Source of the DNA: Bacteroidota bacterium
GTDB taxonomy: Bacteria; Bacteroidota; Bacteroidia; AKYH767-A; OLB10
Length of the DNA stretch: 64,000 nt
Reading direction: 5' to 3'
NCBI GenBank assembly: GCA_016714535.1
Contig: JADKDR010000010.1
Span: forward strand, 62,001 to 126,000
Both the position numbers and the translations under genes were made by a program. This document shows, in pieces, positions 1-15,000 of the stretch. A model generated the notes under the pieces. It worked only from the letters and a program-made list of their open reading frames with translations, was not told where the DNA came from and searched no databases. Position 1 is the stretch's first letter. Every line of letters starts with the position of its first letter.

Positions 1-3000
1 GACAATCATGACCCGGCCTTAATAAACATTACTCCGGCAGGTACTTTTGATCTTGCACTTACTAAAATTGTAAGTTCTCCTGCACCTTATTTCCCGGGTA
101 ATGCTGTAACGTTTACTATTACCGTATACAATCAGGGTACTGTTGATGCATCAAATGTTTATGTTACTGATTATTTCCCATCAGACATGTATGTAAATGA
201 TGCTAACTGGACAGATAACGGCAATAGCACAGCAACATTAGCAAGTCCAATTGCTTCTTTGCTTGCAGGCGATTCAGCCGTGCTTACAATTGATTTGGTT
301 ATTGATCCATTATTCTTTGGTACTTCACTTGTGAACTATGCTGAAATTAGTGCAGCTACAAGTGCTAATGGTCAACCTGATATCGATTCTGATCCTGATC
401 AGGATAATACAAACGATGCTGGTGGTCAACCTAATTCGCCTGCTGATAACACAACAGGTGGTGATGGTACTGGTACCCCCGGTGATGGAAATGCCACAAC
501 AGACGAAGATGATCATGATCCAGCGTTGATACCTGTTTCCGAAAAGGTATTTGACTTGGCATTACGTAAAAAGCTCTCATCTGCTGGTCCGTTCTCTCCT
601 GGTAGTGATGTAACTTTCACAATCCAGTTATTTAACCAGGGTAATATTGAAGGAACTAATATTCAGGTTACTGACTATATCCCAACAGGTATGTCGTTAA
701 ACGATGCTAACTGGACTGCTACATTTAATAAAGCAACCCTGAATACCACTGTTGCCTCTTTAATGCCAGGTGATTCTACAGAAGTTACTATCACCTTGCA
801 GATAAACGCAAACTTTACAGGAACGCAACTCGTGAATTATGCTGAAATTAGTTCAGCCGATAATTCTGAAGGGTTAGATGATAATGACTCACCAATGGAT
901 CAAGATAATGCTGATGCTGGTGGAGCACCGGGAACCGAAGCTGATGACTTTATTGATGGAGATGGATTTGGTTTTGTAGGCGATTCAATAGCTGCAAACG
1001 ATGAAGATAATCATGACCCTGCTTTTGTAACTGTTACTCAAATAGTATTAGGATCATTAGGAAACTACTTATGGTATGATGATAATCAGAATGGATTACA
1101 AGATGAGCCAGCAAGCAATGGTATCAATGGATTAACTGTTTATCTATACGATGGCTCAGGCAATCTGTTAGATAGCACGGTAACAGCAAACGATGTAAAC
1201 GGTAACCCAGGTTACTACTTATTCGATAGCTTACAGTCAGGAACATACTATGTACAGTTCCCATTGAATGCACCAAATGCAATCGGCTTAACAGGCGTAG
1301 TTGACCAGGCTCCACAAGTAGATGGCAACAACGATGCAAATGCAATAGGTCAATCAGGAATCGTAACCATCAACACAGCATTAACCGGTTTGGATGTAAA
1401 CAATCCAACGATAGATGCAGGTTATGTACCACAAATATTTGACCTTGCCTTACGCAAAACAACAGCACAGGTAACTCCGGTAAATATTGGCGATGATGTA
1501 GTATTCACTATCACCGTATTTAACCAAGGCAATGTAGCAGCATATGATGTAGATGTATTAGATGCCATACCAGCAGGCTTCACGTTCAATGCAGGCGCAA
1601 GCCCACTATGGACAGCAAGCGGAGCAGACGCAGTAGCAAATATAGCAGGCCCATTAGCGGCAGGCGATAGCATAGCGTTAGACATTACATTAACAGTAGC
1701 TGCCGGAGCAAGCTCAAGCAACATGACCAATATTGCTGAGATAACAAGTGCAGATAACGATACAGACAGCACCAACACACCTCCAACTGATGTTGACTCA
1801 CAACCAGATACCGATCCGAACAACGATACAACGGTAGATGATGAAATCAACAACGGTGGTGGCGATGAAGATGACAATGACCCTGCAACAGTTCCATTAG
1901 CGAACGTATTAGGATCATTAGGAAACTACTTATGGTATGATGATAATCAGAATGGATTACAAGATGAGCCAGCAAGCAATGGTATCAATGGATTAACTGT
2001 TTATCTATATGATGGCTCAGGCAATCTGTTAGATAGCACCGTAACAGCAAACGATGTAAACGGTAACCCAGGTTACTACTTATTCGATAGCTTACAGTCA
2101 GGAACATACTATGTACAGTTCCCATTGAATGCACCAAATGCAATCGGCTTAACAGGCGTAGTTGACCAGGCTCCACAAGTAGATGGCAACAACGATGCAA
2201 ATGCAATAGGTCAATCAGGAATCGTAACCATCAACACAGCATTAACCGGTTTGGATGTAAACAATCCAACGATAGATGCAGGTTATGTACCACAGATATT
2301 TGACCTTGCATTACGCAAAACAACAGCACAAGTAACACCAGTAAATATTGGCGATGATGTAGTATTCACCATCACCGTATTTAACCAAGGCAATGTAGCA
2401 GCATATGATGTAGATGTATTAGATGCCATACCAGCAGGCTTCACGTTCAATGCAGGCGCAAGCCCACTATGGACAGCAAGCGGAGCAGACGCAGTAGCAA
2501 ATATAGCAGGCCCATTAGCGGCAGGCGATAGCATAGCGTTAGACATTACATTAACAGTAGCTGCCGGAGCAAGCTCAAGCAACATGACCAATATTGCTGA
2601 GATAACAAGTGCAGATAACGATACAGACAGTACCAACACACCTCCAACCGATGTTGACTCACAACCAGATACCGATCCGAACAACGATACAACGGTAGAT
2701 GATGAAATCAACAATGGTGGTGGCGATGAAGATGACAATGACCCTGCAACAGTTCCATTAGCGAACGTATTAGGATCATTAGGAAACTACTTATGGTATG
2801 ATGATAATCAGAATGGATTACAAGATGAGCCAGCAAGCAATGGTATCAATGGATTAACTGTTTATCTATACGATGGCTCAGGCAATCTGTTAGATAGCAC
2901 CGTAACAGCAAACGATGTAAACGGTAACCCAGGTTACTACATTCGATAGCTTACAGTCAGGAACATACTATGTACAGTTCCCATTGAATGCACCAAATGC

Positions 3001-6000
3001 AATCGGCTTAACAGGCGTAGTTGACCAGGCTCCACAAGTAGATGGCAACAACGATGCAAATGCAATAGGTCAATCAGGAATCGTAACCATCAACACAGCA
3101 TTAACCGGTTTGGATGTAAACAATCCAACGATAGATGCAGGTTATGTACCACAAATATTTGACCTTGCTTTACGCAAAACAACAGCACAGGTAACTCCGG
3201 TAAATATTGGCGATGATGTAGTATTCACTATCACCGTATTTAACCAAGGCAATGTAGCAGCATATGATGTAGATGTATTAGATGCCATACCAGCAGGCTT
3301 CACGTTCAATGCAGGCGCAAGCCCACTATGGACAGCAAGCGGAGCAGACGCAGTAGCAAATATAGCAGGCCCATTAGCGGCAGGCGATAGCATAGCGTTA
3401 GACATTACATTAACAGTAGCTGCCGGAGCAAGCTCAAGCAACATGACCAATATTGCTGAGATAACAAGTGCAGATAACGATACAGACAGTACCAACACAC
3501 CTCCAACCGATGTTGACTCACAACCAGATACCGATCCGAACAACGATACAACGGTAGATGATGAAATCAACAACGGTGGTGGCGATGAAGATGACAATGA
3601 CCCTGCAACAGTTCCATTAGCGAAACGTATTAGGATCATTAGAAACTACTTATGGTATGATGATAATCAGAATGGCTTACAAGATGAGCCAGCAAGCAAT
3701 GGTATCAATGGATTAACTGTTTATCTATACGATGGCTCAGGCAATCTGTTAGATAGCACGGTAACAGCAAACGATGTAAACGGTAACCCAGGTTACTACT
3801 TATTCGATAGCTTACAGTCAGGAACATACTATGTACAGTTCCCATTGAATGCACCAAATGCAATCGGCTTAACAGGCGTAGTTGACCAGGCTCCACAAGT
3901 AGATGGCAACAACGATGCAAATGCAATAGGTCAATCAGGAATCGTAACCATCAACACAGCATTAACCGGTTTGGATGTAAACAATCCAACGATAGATGCA
4001 GGTTATGTACCACAAATATTTGACCTTGCATTACGCAAAACAACAGCACAGGTAACTCCGGTAAATATTGGCGATGATGTAGTATTCACCATCACCGTAT
4101 TTAACCAAGGCAATGTAGCAGCATGATGTAGATGTATTAGATGCCATACCAGCAGGCTTCACGTTCAATGCAGGCGCAAGCCCACTATGGACAGCAAGCG
4201 GAGCAGACGCAGTAGCAAATATAGCAGGCCCATTAGCGGCAGGCGATAGCATAGCGTTAGACATTACATTAACAGTAGCTGCCGGAGCAAGCTCAAGCAA
4301 CATGACCAATATTGCTGAGATAACAAGTGCAGATAACGATACAGACAGCACCAACACACCTCCAACTGATGTTGACTCACAACCAGATACCGATCCGAAC
4401 AACGATACAACGGTAGATGATGAAATCAACAACGGTGGTGGCGATGAAGATGACAATGACCCTGCAACAGTTCCATTAAGCGAACGTATTAGGATCATTA
4501 GGAAACTACTTATGGTATGATGATAATCAGAATGGATTACAAGATGAGCCAGCAAGCAATGGTATCAATGGATTAACTGTTTATCTATACGATGGCTCAG
4601 GCAATCTGTTAGATAGCACGGTAACAGCAAACGATGTAAACGGTAACCCAGGTTACTACACATTCGATAGCTTACAGTCAGGAACATACTATGTACAGTT
4701 CCCATTGAATGCACCAAATGCAATCGGCTTAACAGGCGTAGTTGACCAGGCTCCACAAGTAGATGGCAACAACGATGCAAATGCAATAGGTCAATCAGGA
4801 ATCGTAACCATCAACACAGCATTAACCGGTTTGGATGTAAACAATCCAACGATAGATGCAGGTTATGTACCACAAATATTTGACCTTGCTTTACGCAAAA
4901 CAACAGCACAGGTAACTCCGGTAAATATTGGCGATGATGTAGTATTCACTATCACCGTATTCAACCAGGGTAACGTAGCGGCTTATGATGTAGATGTACA
5001 GGATGCAATACCTGCAGGCTTCACGTTCAATGCAGGCGCAAGCCCACTATGGACAGCAAGCGGAGCAGACGCAGTAGCAAATATAGCAGGCCCATTAGCG
5101 GCAGGCGATAGCATAGCGTTAGACATTACATTAACAGTAGCTGCCGGAGCAAGCTCAAGCAACATGACCAATATTGCTGAGATAACAAGTGCAGATAACG
5201 ATACAGACAGCACCAACACACCTCCAACTGATGTTGACTCACAACCAGATACCGATCCGAACAACGATACAACGGTAGATGATGAAATCAACAACGGTGG
5301 TGGCGATGAAGATGACAATGACCCTGCAACAGTTCCATTAGCGAACGTATTAGGATCATTAGGAAACTACTTATGGTATGATGATAATCAGAATGGATTA
5401 CAAGATGAGCCAGCAAGCAATGGTATCAATGGATTAACTGTTTACTTATACGATGGCTCAGGCAATCTGTTAGACAGCACCGTAACAGCTAATGATGTAA
5501 ATGGTAACCCAGGTTACTACTTATTCGATAGCTTACAATCAGGAACATACTATGTACAGTTCCCATTGAATGCACCAAATGCAATCGGCTTAACAGGCGT
5601 AGTTGACCAGGCTCCACAAGTAGATGGCAACAACGATGCAAATGCAATAGGTCAATCAGGAATCGTAACCATCAACACAGCATTAACCGGTTTGGATGTA
5701 AACAATCCAACGATAGATGCAGGTTATGTACCACAAATATTTGACCTTGCTTTACGCAAAACAACAGCACAAGTTACACCGGTAAATATTGGCGATGATG
5801 TAGTATTCACCATCACCGTATTTAACCAAGGCAATGTAGCAGCATATGATGTAGATGTATTAGATGCCATACCAGCAGGCTTCACGTTCAATGCAGGCGC
5901 AAGCCCACTATGGACAGCAAGCGGAGCAGACGCAGTAGCAAATATAGACGGCCATTAGCGGCAGGCGATAGCATAGCGTTAGACATTACATTAACAGTAG

Positions 6001-9000
6001 CTGCCGGAGCAAGCTCAAGCAACATGACCAATATTGCTGAGATAACAAGTGCAGATAACGATACAGACAGTACCAACACACCTCCAACCGATGTTGACTC
6101 ACAACCAGATACCGATCCGAACAACGATACAACGGTAGATGATGAAATCAACAATGGTGGTGGCGATGAAGATGACAATGACCCTGCAACAGTTCCATTA
6201 GCGAACGTATTAGGATCATTAGGAAACTACTTATGGTATGATGATAATCAGAATGGATTACAAGATGAGCCAGCAAGCAATGGTATCAATGGATTAACTG
6301 TTTATCTATACGATGGCTCAGGCAATCTGTTAGATAGCACTGTAACAGCAAACGATGTAAACGGTAACCCAGGTTACTACATTCGATAGCTTACAGTCAG
6401 GAACATACTATGTACAGTTCCCATTGAATGCACCAAATGCAATCGGCTTAACAGGCGTAGTTGACCAGGCTCCCACAAGTAGATGGCAACAACGATGCAA
6501 ACAACTTAGGTCAATCAGGAATCGTAACTATCAATACAGCATTAACCGGTTTGGATGTAAACAATCCAACAATAGATGCGGGTTATGTACCACAAATATT
6601 TGACCTTGCTTTACGCAAAACAACAGCACAGGTAACTCCGGTAAATATTGGCGATGATGTAGTATTCACTATCACCGTATTTAACCAAGGCAATGTAGCA
6701 GCATATGATGTAGATGTATTAGATGCCATACCAGCAGGCTTCACGTTCAATGCAGGCGCAAGCCCACTATGGACAGCAAGCGGAGCAGACGCAGTAGCAA
6801 ATATAGCAGCCCATTGGCGGCAGGCGATAGCATAGCGTTAGACATTACATTAACAGTAGCTGCCGGAGCAAGCTCAAGCAACATGACCAATATTGCTGAG
6901 ATAACAAGTGCAGATAACGATACAGACAGTACCAACACACCTCCAACCGATGTTGACTCACAACCAGATACCGATCCGAACAACGATACAACGGTAGATG
7001 ATGAAATCAACAACGGTGGTGGCGATGAAGATGACAATGACCCTGCAACAGTTCCATTAGCGAACGTATTAGGATCATTAGGAAACTACTTATGGTATGA
7101 TGATAATCAGAATGGCTTACAAGATGAGCCAGCAGCAAATGGTATCAATGGATTAACTGTTTACTTATACGATGGCTCAGGCAATCTGTTAGACAGCACG
7201 GTAACAGCAAACGATGTAAACGGTAACCCAGGTTACTACACATTCGATAGCTTACAGTCAGGAAACATACTATGTACAGTTCCCATTGAATTCCAAGTGC
7301 AATCGGCTTAACAGGCGTAGTTGACCAGGCTCCACAAGTAGATGGCAACAACGATGCAAATGCAATAGGTCAATCAGGAATCGTAACCATCAACACAGCA
7401 TTAACCGGTTTGGATGTAAACAATCCAACGATAGATGCAGGTTATGTACCAATTCCAAATTGTAATGTAGTAGCAACTTGCACTCCAACAAATGTAAATT
7501 GTAATGGCGGTAGTGATGGTTCTATATCTGTATCTTTAACCGGCTCAACAGCGCCAGTGGCATACTTATGGAGCAATGGTACAACAGATGCTATTGCAAC
7601 AGGCTTGGTAGCTGGTTCATACACAGTTATTGTAACAGATGCAAATGGTTGCACAGCTGAATGCACTTCAACTATAACAGAGCCAACAGCATTAACAGCA
7701 ACATGCAGTGCAACCGATGCATCATGTGGCGCAGCAACAGGCACGGCTATGGTAACAGCAGCAGATGGCACAGCACCATATTCATATTCATGGAGCAACG
7801 GTTCAACGGATGCAAGTATCACCGGCTTAGCAGCAGGTGTTTACACAGCCACAGTAACCGATGCAAATGGATGTATAGCAACCTGCGAAAGCACAGTAAA
7901 CAACTTGAATGGACCTTTAGCAACATGCTCAGGAACAGACGTTCTATGTAACGGAGGTTCAGACGGTTCGGCAAGTGTAACAGCAACAGACGGCACAGCA
8001 CCATATACATACTTATGGAGCAATGGTTCTACTGATGCAAGTATCACAGGCTTAACAGCAGGTTCGTATACGGTAACAGTAACAGATGCAACGGGATGTA
8101 TATCATCATGCACACACATAGTAGGTGAGCCAACAGCATTAACAGCAACATGCAGTGCAACCGATGCATCATGTGGCGCAGCAACAGGCACGGCTATGGT
8201 AGTAGCAGCAGATGGCACAGCACCATATTCATATTCATGGAGCAACGGTTCAACGGATGCAAGTATCACCGGCTTAGCTGCAGGTGTATACACAGCCACA
8301 GTAACCGATGCAAATGGATGTATAGCAACCTGCGAAAGCACAGTAAACAACTTGAACGGACCTTTAGCAACATGCTCAGGAACAGATGTTCTATGTAACG
8401 GAGGTTCAGACGGTTCGGCAAGTGTAACAGCAACAGACGGCACAGCACCATATACATACTTATGGAGCAATGGTTCTACTGATGCAAGTATCACAGGCTT
8501 AACAGCAGGTTCGTATACAGTAACGGTAACTGATGTAAATGGATGTACTTCTGAATGTTCGGCTACTATAAATGAACCTTCTGTATTATCAGCATCCTGC
8601 AATGCAACTGGTACTACTTGCGGAGCTAGCAATGGAACTGCGGATGTAACAGTATCAGGTGGAACAATGCCAGTTAGCTATCTATGGAGCAATGGTGAAA
8701 CTATGGCTTCGATTTCAGGATTAGCTGGTGGTACATACACTGTAACAGTAACAGATGCCAATGGTTGCACAGTAACTTGTTCATCGTTGGTGGATGTTCC
8801 TGGTAACTTGATTGCCAACTGCAGTGGCTCTAACGTTAATTGTTTTGGTGGATCAAATGGCTCAGCAAGCGTAACAGTTTCTGGCGGTTCATCACCATTC
8901 AGTTATTTATGGAGCAACGGTTCAACTGATGCAAGCATCAGTGGACTAGTAGCAGGCACTTATACGGTAACAGTATCTGATGCAAATGGATGTTCTTCAC

Positions 9001-12000
9001 TATGTACTTATGATGTTACTCAGCCTAATCCGCTTGAAGCTTTATGCAGTGCGATTGATGAAACTTGCAGTTTACAAAACGGTAGCGTAAGTGTAGCAGC
9101 CTCAGGCGGCACGGCACCATACACGTATGTATGGAGCAACGGCTCAACCGATGCCAGCGTAAACGGCTTGTCTGCAGGTATCTATACAGCAACGGTAACC
9201 GATGCTAATGGATGCACCGCAACATGCGAGAGCACAGTAAATAACAGTAATGGTCCTGCAGCAACCTGCAGCGCAACCGATGCAACATGCTATGGAGCAG
9301 CAGACGGAACAGCCAGTGTAACTGCTACAGGCGGGAGCAGGAAGCTTAACCTACCTGTGGAGTAATGGTTCAACAGATGCAAGCATCAGTGGCTTAACAG
9401 CTGGAACCTATACAGTAACGGTAACGGATGCCAATGGATGTTCATCTATGTGCAGCGCAACAGTAAGTGAGCCGAGTCAGTTGGCAGCAACCTGCAGTGC
9501 AGGCGATGCCACTTGTGGAGCATCAAACGGTAGCGTAAGCGTAGCAGCCTCAGGCGGCACGGCACCATACACGTATGTATGGAGCAACGGCTCAACCGAT
9601 GCCAGCGTAAACGGCTTGTCTGCAGGTATCTATACAGCAACGGTAACCGATGCTAATGGATGCACCGCAACATGCGAGAGCACAGTAAATAACAGTAATG
9701 GTCCTGCAGCAACCTGCAGCGCAACCGATGCAACATGCTATGGAGCAGCAGACGGAACAGCCAGTGTAACTGCTACAGGCGGAGCAGGAAACTTAACCTA
9801 CCTGTGGAGTAATGGTTCAACAGATGCAAGCATCAGTGGCTTAACAGCTGGAACCTATACAGTAACGGTAACGGATGCCAATGGATGTTCATCTATGTGC
9901 AGCGCAACAGTAAGTGAGCCGAGTCAGTTGGCAGCAACCTGCAGTGCAGGCGATGCCACTTGTGGAGCATCAAACGGTAGCGTAAGCGTAGCAGCCTCAG
10001 GCGGGCACGGCACCATACACGTATGTATGGAGCAACGGCTCAACCGATGCCAGCGTAAACGGCTTGGGAGCAGGTATCTATACAGCAACGGTAACCGATG
10101 CTAATGGATGCACCGCAACATGCGAGAGCACAGTAAATAACAGTAATGGTCCTGCAGCAACCTGCAGCGCAACCGATGCAACATGCTATGGAGCAGCAGA
10201 CGGAACAGCCAGTGTAACCGCTACAGGCGGAGCAGGAAGCTTAACCTACCTGTGGAGTAATGGTTCAACAGATGCAAGCATCAGTGGCTTAACAGCTGGA
10301 ACCTATACAGTAACGGTAACGGATGCCAATGGATGTTCATCTATGTGCAGCGCAACAGTAAGTGAGCCGAGTCAGTTGGCAGCAACCTGCAGTGCAGGCG
10401 ATGCCACTTGTGGAGCATCAAACGGTAGCGTAAGCGTAGCAGCCTCAGGCGGCACGGCACCATACACGTATGTATGGAGCAACGGCTCAACCGATGCCAG
10501 TGTAAGCGGCTTGGGAGCAGGTATCTATACAGCAACGGTAACCGATGCTAATGGATGCACCGCAACATGCGAGAGCACAGTAAATAACAGTAATGGTCCT
10601 GCAGCAACCTGCAGCGCAACCGATGCAACATGCTATGGAGCAGCAGACGGAACAGCCAGTGTAACCGCTACAGGCGGAGCAGGAGCTTAACCTACCTGTG
10701 GAGTAATGGTTCAACAGATGGAAGCATCAGTGGCTTAACAGCTGGAACCTATACAGTAACGGTAACGGATGCCAATGGATGTTCATCTATGTGCAGCGCA
10801 ACAGTAAGTGAGCCGAGTCAGTTGGCAGCAACCTGCAGTGCAGGCGATGCCACTTGTGGAGCATCAAACGGTAGCGTAAGCGTAGCAGCCTCAGGCGGCA
10901 CGGCACCATACACGTATGTATGGAGCAACGGCTCAACCGATGCCAGCGTAAGCGGCTTGGGAGCAGGTATCTATACAGCAACGGTAACCGATGCTAATGG
11001 ATGCACCGCAACATGCGAGAGCACAGTAAATAACAGTAATGGTCCTGCAGCAACATGCAGCGCAACCGATGCAACATGCTATGGAGCAGCAGACGGAACA
11101 GCCAGTGTAACCGCTACCAGGCGGAGCAGGAAGCTTAACCTACCTGTGGAGTAATGGTTCAACAGATGCAAGCATCAGTGGCTTAACAGCTGGAACCTAT
11201 ACAGTAACGGTAACGGATGCCAATGGATGTTCATCTATGTGCAGCGCAACAGTAAGTGAGCCGAGTCAGTTGGCAGCAACCTGCAGTGCAGGCGATGCCA
11301 CTTGTGGAGCATCAAACGGTAGCGTAAGCGTAGCAGCCTCAGGCGGCACGGCACCATACACGTATGTATGGAGCAACGGCTCAACCGATGCCAGCGTAAG
11401 CGGCGGGAGCAGGTATCTATACAGCAACGGTAACCGATGCTAATGGATGCACCGCAACATGCGAGAGCACAGTAAATAACAGTAATGGTCCTGCAGCAAC
11501 ATGCAGCGCAACCGATGCAACATGCTATGGAGCAGCAGACGGAACAGCCAGTGTAACCGCTACAGGCGGAGCAGGAAGCTTAACCTACCTGTGGAGTAAT
11601 GGTTCAACAGATGCAAGCATCAGTGGCTTAACAGCTGGAACCTATACAGTAACGGTAACGGATGCCAATGGATGTTCATCTATGTGCAGCGCAACAGTAA
11701 GTGAGCCTGTTCAAATGAGTGCAACCTGTAGCTCTACCGATGTGAATTGCTTTGGAGCTTTAGACGGCACGGCAAGTGTAATTGCTTCCGGAGGTACAGC
11801 GCCATATAGTTATCAGTGGAGCAATGGAGCAACAACTTCTAGCATTACAGGAATGGCAACTGGCATTTATACGGCAACAGTAACAGACGCAAACGGATGT
11901 ACTTCAGAGTGTAGCGCAACTGTCAACCAACCGGCATCTGCAGTAATTGCAGCAGTATCATCTACTGATGCTACTTGCGGATTAGCCAATGGTACCGCTT

Positions 12001-15000
12001 CAGTATCTGTTACAGGTGGCACTGCACCTTATACCTACCTATGGAGCAACGGTTCAACCGATGCAAGCATAAGTGGATTAGCTGCAGGTAGTTATACAGT
12101 AACCGTAACTGATGCACATGGATGTACTACTGAAAATACTGTTGTGGTAAATTCAGGTCCATCATCTGTTTCATGCTCAGTTTCTTCAACACCGGCATTA
12201 TGTGGTAAGTGCAATGGCACCGCTACTGTAACTGCAATAAATGGCACAGCACCATACACCTATGTTTGGAGCAACGGCAGCACTGATGCAACAGCCACAG
12301 GATTATGTGCTGGAACATATACGGTAGTAGTTACTGATGCAAACGGATGTTCTTCAAGTTCATGTTCTGTAGTTGTGGGCTCACAAAATCAGCAGCTATC
12401 ATGCTCTATTACCAAGACTAACGTAAGTTGTTATGGAGGTAATGATGGAAGCGCTACCGTAAATGTAAATGGAAACGGTGCGCCATATACTTATGTATGG
12501 AGCAATGGTGCTACAACGCAAACAATTACCAATCTTACATTTGGCTTCTATACCGTAACTGTAACAAGCAGCGGTGGTTGTACCACGAAATGTATTATTT
12601 GTATTTTCGAACCTACTTCGTTATCATGTAACACATCATCAACAGATGCTACATGCGGCAGCTGCGATGGTACAGCTAGTGTAACAGCAACCGGTGGAAA
12701 GCCAGGCTATACCTATCTGTGGAGCAACGGACAAGTAGGAGCAAATGCTACTAACTTGTGTGCAGGATTGTATACGGTAACTGTAACAGACAAGAATGGA
12801 TGTACTACCGAATGCAATGCAGTAGTAAGCGGAAGCAGTCAGAATCTGTCATGCACCATAAGCAAAACACATGTAAGTTGTTTTGGAGGCAATAATGGAA
12901 GCGCTGCAGTTAGCGTAACAGGTGGAAATGCGCCTTACACTTATCTATGGAGCAATGGAAGCACAACAGCAACAGTTAACGGTTTAGCAGCAGGTATTTA
13001 TACGGTAACGGTTACTAGCGGAGCAGGATGTACAACATCATGTTCTGTGAAGATTAATCAGCCGTCTACCTCAGTAGCATGTTCTGTTGTTTCAACGGAT
13101 GCTACCTGCGGAGCTTGTGATGGTACAGCAACAGCAATAGGTTCAGGTGGAATAGCTCCATACACATATGTGTGGAGTAATGGTCAAACGACCATGACTG
13201 CAACAGGATTGTGTGCTGGCAACTACGATGTAACTGTAACTGACTCAAAAGGATGTTCAAGCAACTGTACAGTGAAAGTAGATGATATCAGCCAGGCATT
13301 AACATGCAGTGTGACTAAGACCAACGTAAGTTGTCAGGGTGGCAATGATGGAAGTGCAACTGTAGTTGTTATAGGAGGCACCGCCCCATACACGTATGCA
13401 TGGAGCAATGGAGCAACAACAGCAACTATAGGCGGCTTATCAGCAGGAACCTATACCGTAACCGTATGGAGTGCAGCAGGATGCAGCACCGAGTGTAGCA
13501 TTAAGATAGGTCAGCCTAAGTCAGTAGTAACCTGCAATGCAACAGCAACCAATGCAACATGCGGAGGATGTAACGGCACAGCAACAGCAACAGCAACAGG
13601 TGGCAAGGCACCCTATACTTACCTGTGGAGTAATGGTCAAACGACCATGACTGCAACAGGATTGTGTGCCGGCAACTACGATGTAACAGTAACTGACTCA
13701 AAAGGATGCTCTAGCAACTGTACTGTGAAAGTAGATGATATCAGCCAGGCATTAACATGCAGTGTGACTAAGACCAACGTAAGTTGTCAGGGTGGCAATG
13801 ATGGAAGTGCAACTGTAGTTGTAATAGGAGGCACCGCCCCATACACATATGCATGGAGCAATGGAGCAACAACAGCAACAATAGGCGGCTTATCAGCAGG
13901 AACCTATACCGTAAGCGTATGGAGTGCAGCAGGATGCAGCACCGAGTGCAGCATTAAGATAGGTCAGCCTAAGTCAGTAGTAACCTGCAATGCAACAGTA
14001 ACCAATGCAACTTGCGGAGGATGTAACGGCACAGCAACAGCAACAGCAACAGGTGGCAAGGCACCCTATACCTACCTGTGGAGTAATGGTCAAACGACCA
14101 TGACTGCAACAGGATTGTGTGCCGGTAACTACGATGTAACAGTAACTGACTCAAAAGGATGCTCTAGCAACTGTACTGTGAAAGTAGATGATATCAGCCA
14201 GGCATTAACATGCAGTGTGACTAAGACCAACGTAAGTTGTCAGGGTGGCAATGATGGAAGTGCAACTGTAGTTGTAATAGGAGGCACCGCCCCATACACG
14301 TATGCATGGAGCAATGGAGCAACGACAGCAACTATAGGCGGCTTATCAGCAGGAACCTATACCGTAACCGTATGGAGTGCAGCAGGATGCAGCACCGAGT
14401 GCAGCATTAAGATAGGTCAGCCTAAGTCAGTAGTAACCTGCAATGCAACAGCAACCAATGCAACATGCGGAGGATGTAACGGCACAGCAACAGCAACAGC
14501 AACAGGTGGCAAGGCACCCTATACTTACCTGTGGAGTAATGGTCAAACGACCATGACTGCAACAGGATTGTGTGCCGGCAACTACGATGTAACTGTAACC
14601 GACTCAAAAGGATGCTCTAGCAACTGTACAGTGAAAGTAGATGATATCAGCCAGGCATTAACATGCAGTGTGACCAAGACCAACGTAAGTTGTCAGGGTG
14701 GCAATGATGGAAGTGCAACTGTAGTTGTTATAGGAGGAACCGCCCCATACACGTATGCATGGAGCAATGGAGCAACAACAGCAACTATTGGAGGCTTATC
14801 AGCTGGAACATATACCGTAACCGTATGGAGTGCAGCAGGATGCAGCACCGAGTGCAGCATTAAGATAGGTCAGCCTAAGTCAGTAGTATCATGCAATGCA
14901 ACAGCAACCAACGCAACCTGCGGAGGATGTAACGGCACTGCAACAGCAACAGCAACGGGTGGTAAAGCACCATATACTTACCTGTGGAGTAATGGTCAAA

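Noticed and set aside
1422..6178. Repeated long open frames on the minus strand within the 861-bp units
   Set aside because: They mirror the plus-strand repeat in every copy, have valine/serine-rich composition created by antisense reading of the sense codons, and lack start signals or families.
2930..11410. Programmed ribosomal frameshifting or DNA-level phase variation as the reason for the breaks
   Set aside because: Sites differ, both directions and 2-base changes occur, and no long simple-sequence tracts or slippery-site-plus-pseudoknot layout is seen; similar homopolymer errors occur in unrelated genes of the window.
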